From Triglochin maritima (lineage: Eukaryota > Streptophyta > Magnoliopsida > Alismatales > Juncaginaceae): DNA of 64,000 nt. Positions 46,330 to 57,783 of this stretch are shown here, in pieces. The notes under the pieces were generated by a model. It ran no database searches. It saw only the letters and a list, made by a program, of their open reading frames with translations, and was not told the origin of the DNA. The stretch lies in NCBI GenBank assembly GCA_963682175.1, contig OY821772.1:44600925-44664924 (forward strand), in the 5' to 3' direction. Position 1 is the first letter of the stretch, and each line of letters opens with the position of its first letter. The translations under genes and the position numbers were made by a program.

Positions 46330-47280
46330 CTACACTTTGTTACAACTATGTACTCACTTATTACATTTGCTATGCTAATCTAACATGTTACGACACCTAT
46401 TTTTGGTAGTTTTAATGTGGAGTGTCGACGAAATTTGTGTAAGTAACTTTTTCCCCGGAAATGAGATCAAATATTTGGTTTGTTTCGTAATTCCTTTAGT
46501 ATAATATGCTCCCAGTGAAACATATAATATATATATATATATACGTTCAATACACAACATTATAAGTTTAATACATAACTATATCATTTCAATACACAAC
46601 TATATTCTCTTATTACACAATTTCAAGAACTCTTTAATTCATAAAAATCATTATTAAAATACACAATTGCATTATAAGTTGAATATAATGTTGTTTAGTA
46701 TGGTTTAACTTGTCTATTAGATATTTTGGTTAGAGAACATTTTCGAAAAATCATTATTAAAATACACAACTGCATTATAAGTTTAATATACACAACTCTA
46801 AAAGTTTAATATACAATTACATCATTAAAATACACAACCACAACATTTTCGTAAATAAAGCTTCCAGTGAATATACATTTATATGCGTTCAATACACAAC
46901 AGAATACGTTTAATACACAAATACAGTTGGTTATCGCCAAAGAGGAATAAGTGAGCAACATGATTCTAAAAGAGATACGTACATAAACATGAATTGTTGG
47001 TCCTTAAGGAAGTGGATGAAGGGTTCATGTTGTTGTACATGTTATGAGAGTTAATACATTGATTGATGTTGGGAAGAGAGTAAATGTTTGATTTTGTATA
47101 TTTTTTCAACTTAAAGAGTTTGTGGACATCCCCACTTAAACCTACCATAGATGTTAATGGGCTCACATAAGACTAAATTACTATAGTATGACATATTTAT
47201 CTATAGGAAAGAGAGATGTTGGAGATAAAATTGACACAACACTACATCACTTTCTTAAATAAAACTTCCAGTGGATACAC
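46330..47280. repeat. Direct duplication within the TA-bounded element, copy 2
   Basis: Diverged second copy of the segment at 43850-44740, with extra insertions of the ATACACAAC-type repeat at about 46680-46930. A further copy of the CTTCCAGTGRATACACAT phrase lies at 47262. Confidence 0.75.
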
Positions 47281-48949
47281 ATCTATATGCGTTCAATACA
47301 CAACAGTATATGTTAAATACATCAATATTTCATTTCAATACACAACGGTATCATTTTATTACACAAGTTCTCCGGAACATATAACTGGATCTGAACACTA
47401 CAAATAATAGAAATAAGTATTAGAAAAAATGATTTTTCGTAGAATCATGCAAGTCTACAAACTTGAAGGTGGCGACGATTATCTCACAAATCTATAGATT
47501 TAAAAATGGTTTTTCCGAACTATAGTCCGTAACAAGTTGGATATAACTACCTTTCTCGTTTTTAGGCATAAAAAAGAATCTTTGAAAGGAACAAAAATAG
47601 AGGTGATATCCGGAGCTAAAGTGCGATTAGAGAACAAATCTGTTTTTTGTTTTTCGAGAAAAAAATGGAATTTGGAGTCCATATTTGAGGGAATGCGAGA
47701 AAGAGTAATAATCTTAAAGTTGGAAAATGAATATTACGAAAATTGGATTTGGATTTGGAAAAAAGACAACGAGATCGGAGATCGGAAGGAGACGTGCCAA
47801 CTCCGACATCTTTTGGAAAGTTGCTGGAGGCATCACGCGTGGTTAGGTGCGATTGGGAAGGACCGAAGGAGGAGAGGAAGAAGGAGGACGTGATGGGTGC
47901 GATGGGAAGGAAAGAAGGAATGGAGGGGAGGAAGTAGGAGACAAGGAGATTACGAAATTATCCTTTTCATCTTTCACCGTTAGATTTGATCTTGATGGTG
48001 TATGTTTGTGGTCTCATTATATTAAATTGAGACATGGTCTCATTCTAATACCACTATATATATATATTAAAATGCGTCAATCTAGTTCTCACGTGGTTCG
48101 TGGAAACCGTTATTTAGTTCTAGGTTTTATCTCACAATAATGCATCAAAATGCATCCAAACTCTAAGCTTGATGAAATACAATGCTACGATCGGAGGAGT
48201 TGTAACTTTAAACTAAACTTTTTAAAGAAATTTAAACTTTTTAAAAGATAGTCAAGGCAGTCAAATCAACACACGAGGACATTATAGAAGAATAAAACAC
48301 TAGGTGCACCAACCTATATACCATATATATCTGAATGTTTTAATAGTATGATTACATCAAAATGATATATAAAGAAAATATACATGTAGTCACTACAACC
48401 TCCAAAAATAAGAAAGCAGATTACGTCCCGGATATGCTCCTCCACGGTCACCCCCTAACACCGCTCTTAAACTGAAGGTAAACATGCAACGATGCCTGAG
48501 TTTCCAGAAAGAAACCATGTATGCCAAACCCTTATCACATATAAGAACTAGACAACTACTAGTATGGTATGATACAAAATGCAATAATACAATTATCATC
48601 ATCAATACTGTACTTCAGGGCTCTCTCTCCCCGCCACAGCAGACACAAATCACAACGGGTCTCGATGGTCCTCTCACCCATCACCCACACGTGCACATCA
48701 GGCACCACAACCGGAAAAATCGTCGGCCAAAACATTACGTGCACCCTGGCACCACAGCCGGAAACATCCTCGGCCAACAACACATGCACATAGACACCAC
48801 TGTCGGAAACATCCTCAGCCAACAACATGAGCACACCATTGATCGCTATCAGGACGACCTGTCCTTTCCGTTGCCCCCGAATGACCGGTGAACCCGTTGT
48901 CCTCAAAGCTGATCACAAAACACCAACCAACACAAGACAGAGCACAAAC

Positions 48950-49220
48950 GGTCGACCAAACCAAGAGTACCGGTCGACCGACTCTCTCTAGAAATAGGCA
49001 AGTACCTCGACCGACATACCATCGATCGAACTCCCAACCGACTAACGGTCAAACAGAAGTCACAGGCGGTCGACCGTTTAGAATGTCTATGCCACAACAC
49101 CAGCAACACAACAACAATCGGTCGAACGAAGGTCAGGACCGGTCGACCGTTTAGAAGGTCACCTCCCAAATCCAACTAACAAAACGACCAATCGGTCGAA
49201 CTAAATGTCTCAAGCGGTCG
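48950..49220. promoter_or_regulatory. CGGTCGACCG-type sites in LTR copy B
   Basis: The first pair starts at 48950/48971 (21 bp). More sites follow to 49220, and beyond the MITE another pair is at 50050/50070. More of the sites are mutated than in the copia LTR. Confidence 0.55.
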
Positions 49221-49437
49221 ACTGCTAAATTGGTCTACGACACCACACTAACACATGAACATCCCAACGGTCGAACGACAAAGGGGGCTTAGTCGACCAA
49301 AAATAACACGGACTTCCTACGTTCTCTCTAAGTCACACCGGTCGAACCACAACACACCAGTCGAACAAGGTTTAAGTCAACTTAAGCCATCAGTCAGACA
49401 AAATCAACTGGCAGTCGACCATTAAGACAGTCCACGC

Positions 49438-50015
49438 TAGGGGTGTAAGCGGGGCGGGGCGGGGCGGGTTTTTGGTCCACCGCTACCCGCCCCGCATAAG
49501 TTAACTGGGTATGCGGGACGGGGCGGGGTGGGTCAAAAATAAAAAAACCGTTACCCGCCCCGCATAAGGTTGGACTAGGTGAGGCGGGGCGGGTTATGCG
49601 GGTTTGGCGGGTTTTTTAATTTTTTTTTGATTTTTTCTAAGAAAAATAAAAGAACATCAAAACTTGAAAAATTTTAATTACTCATTGTATTTTTTGGGAA
49701 ATTGAATGTGTGTTGAGTGAAAAACTAGACATTTGGTTAGTGTTGAATAATGATTTGGTAAGGTGGGTTAATGATTATGAGTAAAATGGAAACATTAAAA
49801 TGATTTTGGTATATAAAAAATTAATAATATATTTGATTAAGCGGGTTGCGGGTTATGCGGGGCGGGTTGCAAGACAACCGCAACCCGCCCCGCTTATTAG
49901 GCGGGTTATGCGGGTGGCGGGTTAGCGGGTTGGCGGGTAACATTTTTTTGTCCGCTACCCGCATTAGGCGGGGCGGGGCGGGTTGCGGGTAAAATATTAC
50001 CCATTTACAGCCCTA
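49438..50015. mobile_element. hAT-type MITE with GCGGGGCGGGG subterminal repeats
   Basis: Inverted ends TAGGGGTGTAA and TTACAGCCCTA. A perfect 8-bp duplication GTCCACGC flanks it (49430-49437 and 50016-50023), diagnostic of hAT transposition. Both subterminal regions carry many GCGGG/CCCGC repeats in opposite orientation around an AT-rich core. No coding capacity. Confidence 0.92.
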
Positions 50016-50859
50016 GTCCACGCCCAGTCCAGATTTGTCCAGCAAACATCGGTCGAATAGTCATATAGGCGGTCGACCGTTTAGTGGTCTAGGCCCCAAC
50101 CGACTTAGTTACAGGTACAATCGGTCGAACAGATCAAACTGACGGTTGACCGTTTAGGAGGTGTAAGCCTGAACCGACTTACCAACAGTGTAATCGGTCG
50201 AACAGTAAAGGGGGTCCGGTCAACCGAAAACATTCAGAGCTTGCCTACTATGCTTAACCGGTCGACCGCGCATGACATCGTTCGACAGGTGGAAGGCAAA
50301 ACTCCTGCACACACAGGAGCCCGGTCGACCACTGCACCAGCCAGTCGACCGTTCTCAGCAGACACTCTGCTGCACATTTACCTCTGATGAGTCTATCGGC
50401 CTACCATCGACTAAAATCACCTTCACACACATTGGGTGAGTCTTAAAACGAAGCTTGACATACCGTAAAGGTTTGAAGAAATCTTTGAAGCACCACGACG
50501 ATCGCCTCCTCGCAAAAGCTCTTCTCCGGCGAACTTCCCGTGCAATCAACTGAGGATCGCAAACACCGACGACCTCACTGAACTCCTCCTCTCCTCGCCG
50601 TCGACCACACCACCACGAACCACGGAGCTGAGAGGGAGAGAATGCGTTGGAGAAGAGTAAAAATGAGAACAAGAGATAAATGAGTTAAGTTTAAGCTTTT
50701 AAACCTCCTCACCTCTCCAACAACTAATCACAACCCTCCAACCATCCCATCACCTTACTTCCGCCAGCCAATCAGTCACTCACCCTAACAAAATATCCAC
50801 CAAGGATTATGATTAGTCTCAAACCCAATTAGCCAACTAATTAGGATTAGGCTCTAACA

Positions 50860-52470
50860 ATTATAGTCTGGAGGTTTCTTCTTTCACGTGAGCCCGTGGA
50901 CGGAAGAGCTGTTTTGATGTATCATCTTCGGTTTTTTATTATTGATAATCTAGAATCTTGAGTGTTGGTGGTATAGTTTGAGGTGAAAAGAGACGGAAGT
51001 TATTTCCTTATTGTAAACTAAACTGAGACTTGTAAGTTGTACGAAGTGATTTTTACCCTGTATTTTTTTTTTAATTTTTATTCTTGAAGATTCTCAAATA
51101 ACGACCAAAAAATTGATACATCTCACAAAATTCTTCAATATTATTTTTGTTATCAACTTAAAATAGTTTACTTAACAATTAATATTCACATGCACAATTT
51201 TCAAGGGATTATAGTCACAAATTTTTGGACTTTCATCGTGAATACTACCGGAAAAACCATCACGGACAATTATCCCACTTTTAAACACTTTCTACTATCT
51301 TGAATAACTTAATTGTAAAATATGCAGAATTTATCAATTTCTAATCATTCTAAGGGCTTATTTATAAAGTACCCAAAGAAGATCCTCAAATCTTTATTCA
51401 ATATGATGTTTAATAACGACTTAAATTAGTTTTACCTAAAGAAAAATAAAATCACATGCATAAAAGACAATATATTATATCATAAAATTTTCATCGTAAA
51501 CACAACTAATTTTTTTATCACAAACAATAATCCCACTTTTTTAACATTTTTCAATAACTTGGCTTAATTTTAAAATACCCAGAATATTTGTAATGTTCTA
51601 ATAACTCAAAGGAGTTTTGTGCAAAATACGAAAAAATGTCCTAAATGTTTAAAGATATTCTAATAATTTCAAGGACTTATATGCAAAATAACGAAAATGT
51701 CGTGCTCAGGCACTCAGCTTTACGCACTACCAATGTATTGAAGACGGATGTTGCTTTCCGTTGTTCAAAGATACTCCGGACGTAATCTTATATGTAATCT
51801 TATATCTTATTGCATGTCTGGAGCCACTTAATGTTAGGATAATTGCATAGTACGTTGATCCATTTCTTAATGAAAACGTGGTTCTTGTTTTTGTAAAGTT
51901 TTTCCACTAATCTACAAGAACATCTCTAAATTTCACTAATTCACAATAAACGACAGATAATTTCGATTTTTTCTTAGTTTTATTAGGTCCATCACACATT
52001 CACACCAGAATTGCAACTACGGGCTTTAAGGCATTTTATTCACCAGGTTAAGGGGTGAACTGGAAGGTCTAGGCCCAAAGTTCACATGCTCTCACTCTTA
52101 CACTGTTTTACACGTTCGAGTTGGACTACGTATAATGTGATTAGAGACTTGGACGATGTAATAGAATGTTTGATCCTATCATTAGGACTCAGACCCATAT
52201 TTATAGAGATAAACAGATATTAGTTACAAGAGATGTTAGAGCTGGCGATCTACAACAAGCTACAACTCTCAACATAACAAACTTTTATCAACTGTAACCA
52301 ACTACGTAACACAGTTTGAGTTTGCCTTCATAGAACTTTGACCAGAGTAGGTCGTTGACGTTTGAAATAAACATGTCCAACCCAAATAAATGCGCCGAAG
52401 CAGGAACATAGCATTAAGTCATGCAACTATTGTTAGCTAGCTCGATCAGTCAATCCTATTCCCTAGATCT
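50860..52470. other. AT-rich intergenic sequence, no gene seen
   Basis: No open frame of note and no terminal repeats recognised. Confidence 0.5.
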
Positions 52471-52475
52471 TATAT

Positions 52476-54635
52476 TGTTAGATCCCTAACCTAGGGTTAG
52501 TGGGCTAATGATGTTTAAGGAGGGGGTTTGCATAGGGAAGGGGTGTGTGAACAGTAAGGTCGTGGGAGGTATGGTGTAGGGTGATGGGTGGAGTGTTGGT
52601 GAGGTGAGAGGGTGGGTTTTTAAGCTAACCTCTCTCCCTCTCTCTCATTTTTGGATCTCACTCACTCACTCTTCCCCTTTTCCCTTGTGCGGCGAGCAGC
52701 AGAGGACGCGAAGGCTCCGGAGTGAGGAGGTCGGCGCTGGGAAGAGGTCGCGCGTACGGAGGCGCGAGCGAGCTCCGGCGGTTCGTCGTCGTTGGTTGAG
52801 GTATGTCGACTTGTTAGTGTGGTTTGTTGATCACTCTCGTATGGGTGAGGCGTTGGTCGGTCGGGAGAGGTCGGAGACCTCTCCGGCGACGTGTTTCTTC
52901 GTAAAACCTCGGCTGGCGCGAGGTTGAAGACGACCAACGGTCGACCGGTCCCTTCGGGTGGTCGACCGAGTGTACTGTTTTACCCGACTTTAACCTTCAC
53001 CGGTCAGACGATGCCTTGTGGCGGTCGACCGGTAGTGCATATTTGCTGGTGAGTTGGGACTGCCTGTTGTGTTTCGGTCGACCGGGGTCTTGTGTTCGGT
53101 CGACCGGAACTTAAGTGTACTGGATTTTATTGCATGCTTGTTCGACCGATTGTTGGTTGCGTTCGGCCGTTTATGACATAGAATTGCTAGGTTAACCCTG
53201 TAGGATTTCGGTCGACCGGGACCCCTGAGTTGGTCGACCGATAGATCCGATTTTGATGTTGACCTGACTCCGAATTTTGACCTCGTTCGGTCGACCGGTT
53301 TTAGACCTTTGTTCGACCGTTGGGGGGTTCTGTTTTGAGCGCAACGGTAGACCGTTTTAGGAGTACGGTCGACCGATTCCTTTCTGGAACCGGTCGACCG
53401 AATCACCTCTTCCGGTCGATCGTTTGGGCCCACGACAGAATTCCTGGTTCCCTTTTTGAACGCCAACTTTGTCCACGGAAACCCGTGTCCTCGCCTTGTG
53501 CGTGAGCCGGGAGGTGACGGTGGGTGCGTGATGCATGCCTGCCCAGGGACCGCCGTTGGGAAGAGTGTGGGTGTTCGGGACGCGTCACCTCCGTGTATGG
53601 ACCGTGACTTGAGATGGATTGATTGGGCACTTTGTAGTATAGCAGACCTGAGGGATCGCGGATCCCAGTGTTGATGTTTGTGCGGGCACGCAACTGGCGT
53701 TGGGTGAGGTGACTACCGGCCCACGGGCTACGGAGGTCGCTGCCCTGCTTTTATAGCGGCACAGTTGGTGTTTGCGGCTCGAGGAGCCTGATGACCTGGC
53801 AGACTTCGGTCTGGATACGTCTGATGTTGTGCCGGACGTTTGTGTTGGATCCGTCCGATGCTGTGCCGGACATTGTGATAGACCACCGAGGCTGTTCCGG
53901 TGATGCTTCCGAGGTTGTGCCGACGATGATGATTGTTGGGCCGAGGCTGTTCCGGCTATGTTGTTTTCCTCGGCTGGGCACCTACCGAGATGTTGTTGTT
54001 ATACCTTCCGGACGACGGCCCCGTTGGTCCCTGTGGCTCCGACCACTGAGATTTGCAGATCTGTATTCTATCAGCGCGCAGGCGTGACAGAGGCTCCCTG
54101 CCGAACCCTTGAGTAGTGTAGCTGCGTGTGGGGGGTGCGATGTCGCGTGCTGTAAGGCTGCATGTGCCTGCAGTAGGTCTCCTCGGGAGACTCGTTGTTG
54201 ACTGTCGGACTGATGTCCTGTTTTACCCTTTGGGGGAACTGTTTTCCATTTCTGTCGATGACATGACATGATACTAGTATTATAGGTTCATTGTGTAATG
54301 CATGCATATATAGGTGAGTTGGCATACGGGGTTTCCTTCTGTAAACTCAGACATTGTTGTTGCATCTTTTTCAGGACCGCAGTAGGTCCAGTGGGGTGGT
54401 GATCGGCGGGCGCGCGCATTTGGAGTCGGATCCTCTAGTCGGACCACTGAGGTCAACATGATTACGTTTATCTTCCTTTGTCGTTTTGTTGTAATCATGT
54501 ATTCATTTTGGCAAACTCTGATGTATTCTGGTGCACCACTATTTGTTTATGAGAAGTAACAGTCTCACCTTTGATTATTGTGTTGTTTGTCTTAATTATG
54601 AATTTTTAAATTTTCCGTTGTATCGGGATGTTACA
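52476..54635 (-). mobile_element. Solo LTR of the TGTAAC family, copy E
   Basis: 2160 bp in reverse orientation: the minus strand starts TGTAACATCCCGATACAACG and ends GGATCTAACA. A perfect 5-bp duplication TATAT flanks it (52471-52475 and 54636-54640). It contains CGGTCGACCG sites at 52938-53410 and a repeat of GAGGCTGTTCCGG/GTTGTGCCGGA units at 53820-53960. Open frames inside follow these repeats and are not genes. Confidence 0.85.
52938..53410. promoter_or_regulatory. CGGTCGACCG-type sites in solo LTR copy E
   Basis: The first pair starts at 52938/52959 (21 bp). Several perfect palindromes and half-mutated sites follow to about 53410, many arranged as close pairs. Confidence 0.55.
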
Positions 54636-54640
54636 TATAT

Positions 54641-55434
54641 CACGCTTAACCTATTAAATAAAAATAATAACACTGTATTATTGTACATTCTGAATGAAAA
54701 TGATATATACGTAATAATTCATGAATGCCTCTAGCCTAGTGGGAAACCAAAAGGTGGCGGTCAAATTCCAATCCTACGTTGTCTTTTGTGTGTAGAGTAT
54801 TAGTTGTCATTGCTGGAACCATCGTATACTTCCACTGAGAGTCCGGTTTCTGGGTCCCTTCTAAGCCCACGCCACCACGCCAGGCCAGCTACGATCCATC
54901 AATTGCGCCAGAGCTTTTTTTGTTTTGAGAGTTGTTGAGATCTGTTTAAACTTTAAACACACATCATGGCGAGTGACGAGCCTAGGCTAGCAAAGCAATA
55001 GCATGCACAACACAACTCTTGTTTAACTTCATCATCACCGCACGTGCATTTGTCAGATGGACCGCACGTATTTGGTATTTGTTTCCAACCCAAGCACCCA
55101 GTTGAGATATTTTCTCGACATGCTTCAGCAACCAGTGAAGAACCACCACAGCTTATGATTCATATTTCATCCAGAAATTACACATTACAAACGCATTAGC
55201 AGAATTATCTACTTCACTTTCTCAGCATGAGAAACAGTTGCTCGCTTCCATACTTTACACTAGAACAGGAATCCAGAGCTCTACTTCATATTACACGAAA
55301 TCCATAATTTCAAGGGATAAGCCCATAAACAAGGAGTTCCAAACTTGTGGGAGGTGATTAGTTAATCAACTTGATCCCTAATAAGCCCTAAACAAGGGTT
55401 TAGTCTTTCAGTTGGAGAACTTTTGTTATACCGA
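54641..55434. other. Intergenic sequence and 3' region of the protease gene
   Basis: No gene is seen. A tRNA-like phrase at 54727-54775 (TAGCCTAGTGG, then GGTCAAATTCC) could be the head of a SINE, but no tail or flanking repeat was found. The part next to 55435 is the probable 3' untranslated region. Confidence 0.4.
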
Positions 55435-57783
55435 TCAAGAGAGTGGCGCCTGCATTGTGACAACAATTGGACTTCTGACTGTGTGTTTGCCGTCCGACCA
55501 AGTTAAAGCACCACTCTTCACAGTGGAACTCCCGGCTTGCAACTTCGTCGATTCCATCTTGACACGAACCAAAAAGTTCAACTTCTGCCCAACTCTCCGG
55601 AAAAATAGCTGTTTCGGATTCACTTCGACTGCAACACCTTCGGGTGGAGTCACCATTGATTTGTAGGTTGTTCCGGCACCACCAACATTTGTCACAGTTC
55701 TTATGAAATGCGTCGAAAATTTTGATTGACCGTCCTGAACAAACACCGCTGAGAAAGAAGGGTAATTTAAATTCCCAGGGTGGCCTGCCCTTCTTGCGCC
55801 AGCACAATCGGCTGTTCTTGTAATTGCCCGGATATTCTGCTGAGAGTAGTTCAAATTGCACATGAAATTGACGTAATCGCTCGTTGATAGATCGTAGACA
55901 AGCCCTGGATCCATTGCCATAGGCGGGTTAACATGCCCAGAGCCGAAATCCATAACTCCAGCGGATGAATTACCACTCGATTCGTCGAGCATTGTGTTAT
56001 TCCTATTGTCAAGCGTGTAAGCCGTGGTCATCAAAGCAGATCGAATAGCAGCAGGACTCCAACCAGGATGTGCCGCTTTCAGAAGCGCAGCAAGGCCAGA
56101 CACATGGGGACAAGCCATCGAAGTCCCCGACAGAATATTGAATTCCGTCCGCCGTAGGTCGGAAGCAATCCCGCCAGGACCAATGCTATCTGGCCACGCC
56201 GCCAGTATATTTAGCCCAGGTGCAATCAAGTCGGGTTTCAAAATCTCCGGAGTCTGAGGGTTCGGCCCGCGAGCAGAAAACGCCGCCAATACCGGGGCAG
56301 GACGAATCCCGAGCCTTGTCCCGTGAAACTCAATCGTAGCCATGGGAGGCGAACCAGAATTCGACTTCTCGGCAATGTACTTCCTAATAACCTCCCCAGC
56401 CGTCGCCCCAACTGAAGTTGCTGGAATAACATGACAATCAGCAACCAAACCCTCCCCATCGAACACCCCATTGGCCAGAATCATACCGGCCCCGCCGGCC
56501 CTCCGCACCACCTGCCCCTTCGCCGTCCGGGAATTAATCCCTCTATCACAAACCACAATTGCATCCTTCACGGCCTTCGGGTCAAGCGAGCCATCCAAGC
56601 AAAGCGACGACGAGTACCCGTCCCCATCCCCTTCCGCACCGGCGTACACCAACCGGGCCATCCCAAGGCCGGGCCCACCGTAAACGCTCACACCAGGGAC
56701 CACCACCCCATTCCCCAACCTCACGTCCGCCGGAAAATCCCGGTCCATCGACCCCGCTCCGACCGTCGTCACCCACGGAGCCACGTTCGTCACCGTCAAC
56801 CCTCCGGGCCCACCGTTCCCCGCTGACGCCGACACGAACACCCCGGCCTCCGTCGCTGCGAACGCCCCGACGGCGATCGAGTCCAGGTAGTACGGCACCA
56901 CCACCCCTCCCACGCTCAGCGAGATCACGTCGACGCCGTCGGCGACTGCGGCGTCGAACGCCGCGAGAATGTCCGAGTCGAAGCAGCCAGAAGCCCAGCA
57001 GACCTTATACGCCGCCAGACGAGCCTTGGGAGCCATCCCGGAGGCGACGCCACGGGCGTACCCAAGCGTGGACGCCGGGAAGACGTACCTCCCGGCGGCA
57101 ATGGACGCGGTGTGAGTTCCATGCCCGTCGGTGTCGCGGGGAGACCGGAGTTCGACGCTGTCGTTCATCTTCCCGGCCGTGGCCTCGTAGCCGCCGGCGA
57201 AGTACTTCGCGCCGATGAGCTTCCGGTTGCAAACGGCCGCCGGGTCGAAGCCTTTCCCGGCGACGCACTCGCCTCCCCACTTTCGCGGAACCGGCCCGAG
57301 ACCCAAGTCCGAGAAGCTCCGGCGCTCCGGCCATATCCCGGTATCAATAACTCCGATTACGAGGTCGGATCCGAAGTCGGAATCCGCCAAGAGACCCGAC
57401 GAGTCGGATGATTTGAGCCCAAGAAACTGCGGCGATCGGGTGGTGTGGAGCTCCCGGACCTGCTCCGGTATGACGAAGACAACACCAGGAACGGAGGTTA
57501 AAGTCGCCGCCGCGGAGGACGGGATCCGAGCGGAGAAGCCGTGGAAGATCGAACTATAGGTGTGGATTATAGGAGAAGAGAAGGCCTCTTGTTGCTGTTG
57601 GAGTGTGGAAGGGTAGACGGCGGCGAGAGTGGAGTCGTACCAGTGGCGGTGAGTGGGAAAAACGGACGGCTTGGATTCGCGATCGACGCGGACGATGAAA
57701 GTCCGATCTTGGGAAGCGACGGTGGAGATTAGAAAAGAGAGGAGGAGGAGACGGAGGATGGGACGCTTAGGATTCTCCGCCAT
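55435..57783 (-). CDS. Subtilisin-like serine protease, SBT1.5-like
   Basis: Single exon of 782 residues. I chose the Met at 57783 because MAENPKRPILRLLLLSFLIS begins a good signal peptide (cleavage near residue 24); an upstream in-frame ATG at 57837 would add 18 polar residues. The order is an I9 propeptide (about 27-113), then the S8 catalytic domain with D147 (VIGVIDTGIWPE), H221 (DTDGHGTHTAS), N323 (SAGNGGP) and S555 (GTSMACPHVSG). A PA insert spans about 365-480 and a C-terminal fibronectin III-like domain ends VTMQAPL. Phrases such as GYARGVASGMAPKARLAAYKV and SVGGVVVPYYLDSIAVGAF closely fit the SBT1.5 group. The product is expected to be secreted to the apoplast; substrates are unknown. 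The gene appears intact, with a much higher GC content than its surroundings. Confidence 0.95.
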   Translation of the reverse strand: MAENPKRPILRLLLLSFLISTVASQDRTFIVRVDRESKPSVFPTHRHWYDSTLAAVYPSTLQQQQEAFSSPIIHTYSSIFHGFSARIPSSAAATLTSVPGVVFVIPEQVRELHTTRSPQFLGLKSSDSSGLLADSDFGSDLVIGVIDTGIWPERRSFSDLGLGPVPRKWGGECVAGKGFDPAAVCNRKLIGAKYFAGGYEATAGKMNDSVELRSPRDTDGHGTHTASIAAGRYVFPASTLGYARGVASGMAPKARLAAYKVCWASGCFDSDILAAFDAAVADGVDVISLSVGGVVVPYYLDSIAVGAFAATEAGVFVSASAGNGGPGGLTVTNVAPWVTTVGAGSMDRDFPADVRLGNGVVVPGVSVYGGPGLGMARLVYAGAEGDGDGYSSSLCLDGSLDPKAVKDAIVVCDRGINSRTAKGQVVRRAGGAGMILANGVFDGEGLVADCHVIPATSVGATAGEVIRKYIAEKSNSGSPPMATIEFHGTRLGIRPAPVLAAFSARGPNPQTPEILKPDLIAPGLNILAAWPDSIGPGGIASDLRRTEFNILSGTSMACPHVSGLAALLKAAHPGWSPAAIRSALMTTAYTLDNRNNTMLDESSGNSSAGVMDFGSGHVNPPMAMDPGLVYDLSTSDYVNFMCNLNYSQQNIRAITRTADCAGARRAGHPGNLNYPSFSAVFVQDGQSKFSTHFIRTVTNVGGAGTTYKSMVTPPEGVAVEVNPKQLFFRRVGQKLNFLVRVKMESTKLQAGSSTVKSGALTWSDGKHTVRSPIVVTMQAPLS

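Larger units (their letters stand above)
41113..48054. mobile_element. Large (TA)n-bounded DNA element with inverted ends, degenerate
   Basis: The left end CAGAAATATTACAATGAG continues as ACCAAGTCTC at 41113-41140. The right end (48029-48054), reverse complemented, matches it at 21 of 26 positions around ATGAGACCA(A/T)GTCTC. (TA)n runs lie directly outside both ends. The 6.9-kb interior has a leader-like region with a possible intron donor at 41425, small Pro-rich exon-like segments at 42272-42350 and 42513-42566, a FAR1-like relic on the minus strand, and two long diverged direct repeats. No intact gene is present. The class is not certain. Confidence 0.5.
48201..50859 (+). mobile_element. 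LTR of the TGTAAC family, copy B, with a hAT MITE inside
   Basis: Starts TGTAACTTTAAACT and ends GGATTAGGCTCTAACA, aligning with copy A at both ends. No matching flanking duplication was found, so the ends may have eroded. It holds a minisatellite of about 45-60 bp units (48690-48840, CACCACAGCCGGAAACATCC-like) and CGGTCGACCG sites at 48950-49220 and 50050-50350. A 578-bp hAT MITE interrupts it. Confidence 0.65.

Noticed and set aside
47537..47893. 118-codon + strand frame in the TA-bounded element
   Set aside because: Low similarity to any known protein and rich in Lys, Arg and Glu; it lies near a transposon end and is probably not coding.
56559..57218. 219-codon + strand open frame
   Set aside because: Antisense to the subtilase coding region; Arg/Pro/Ser-rich composition is a by-product of its GC-rich codons.
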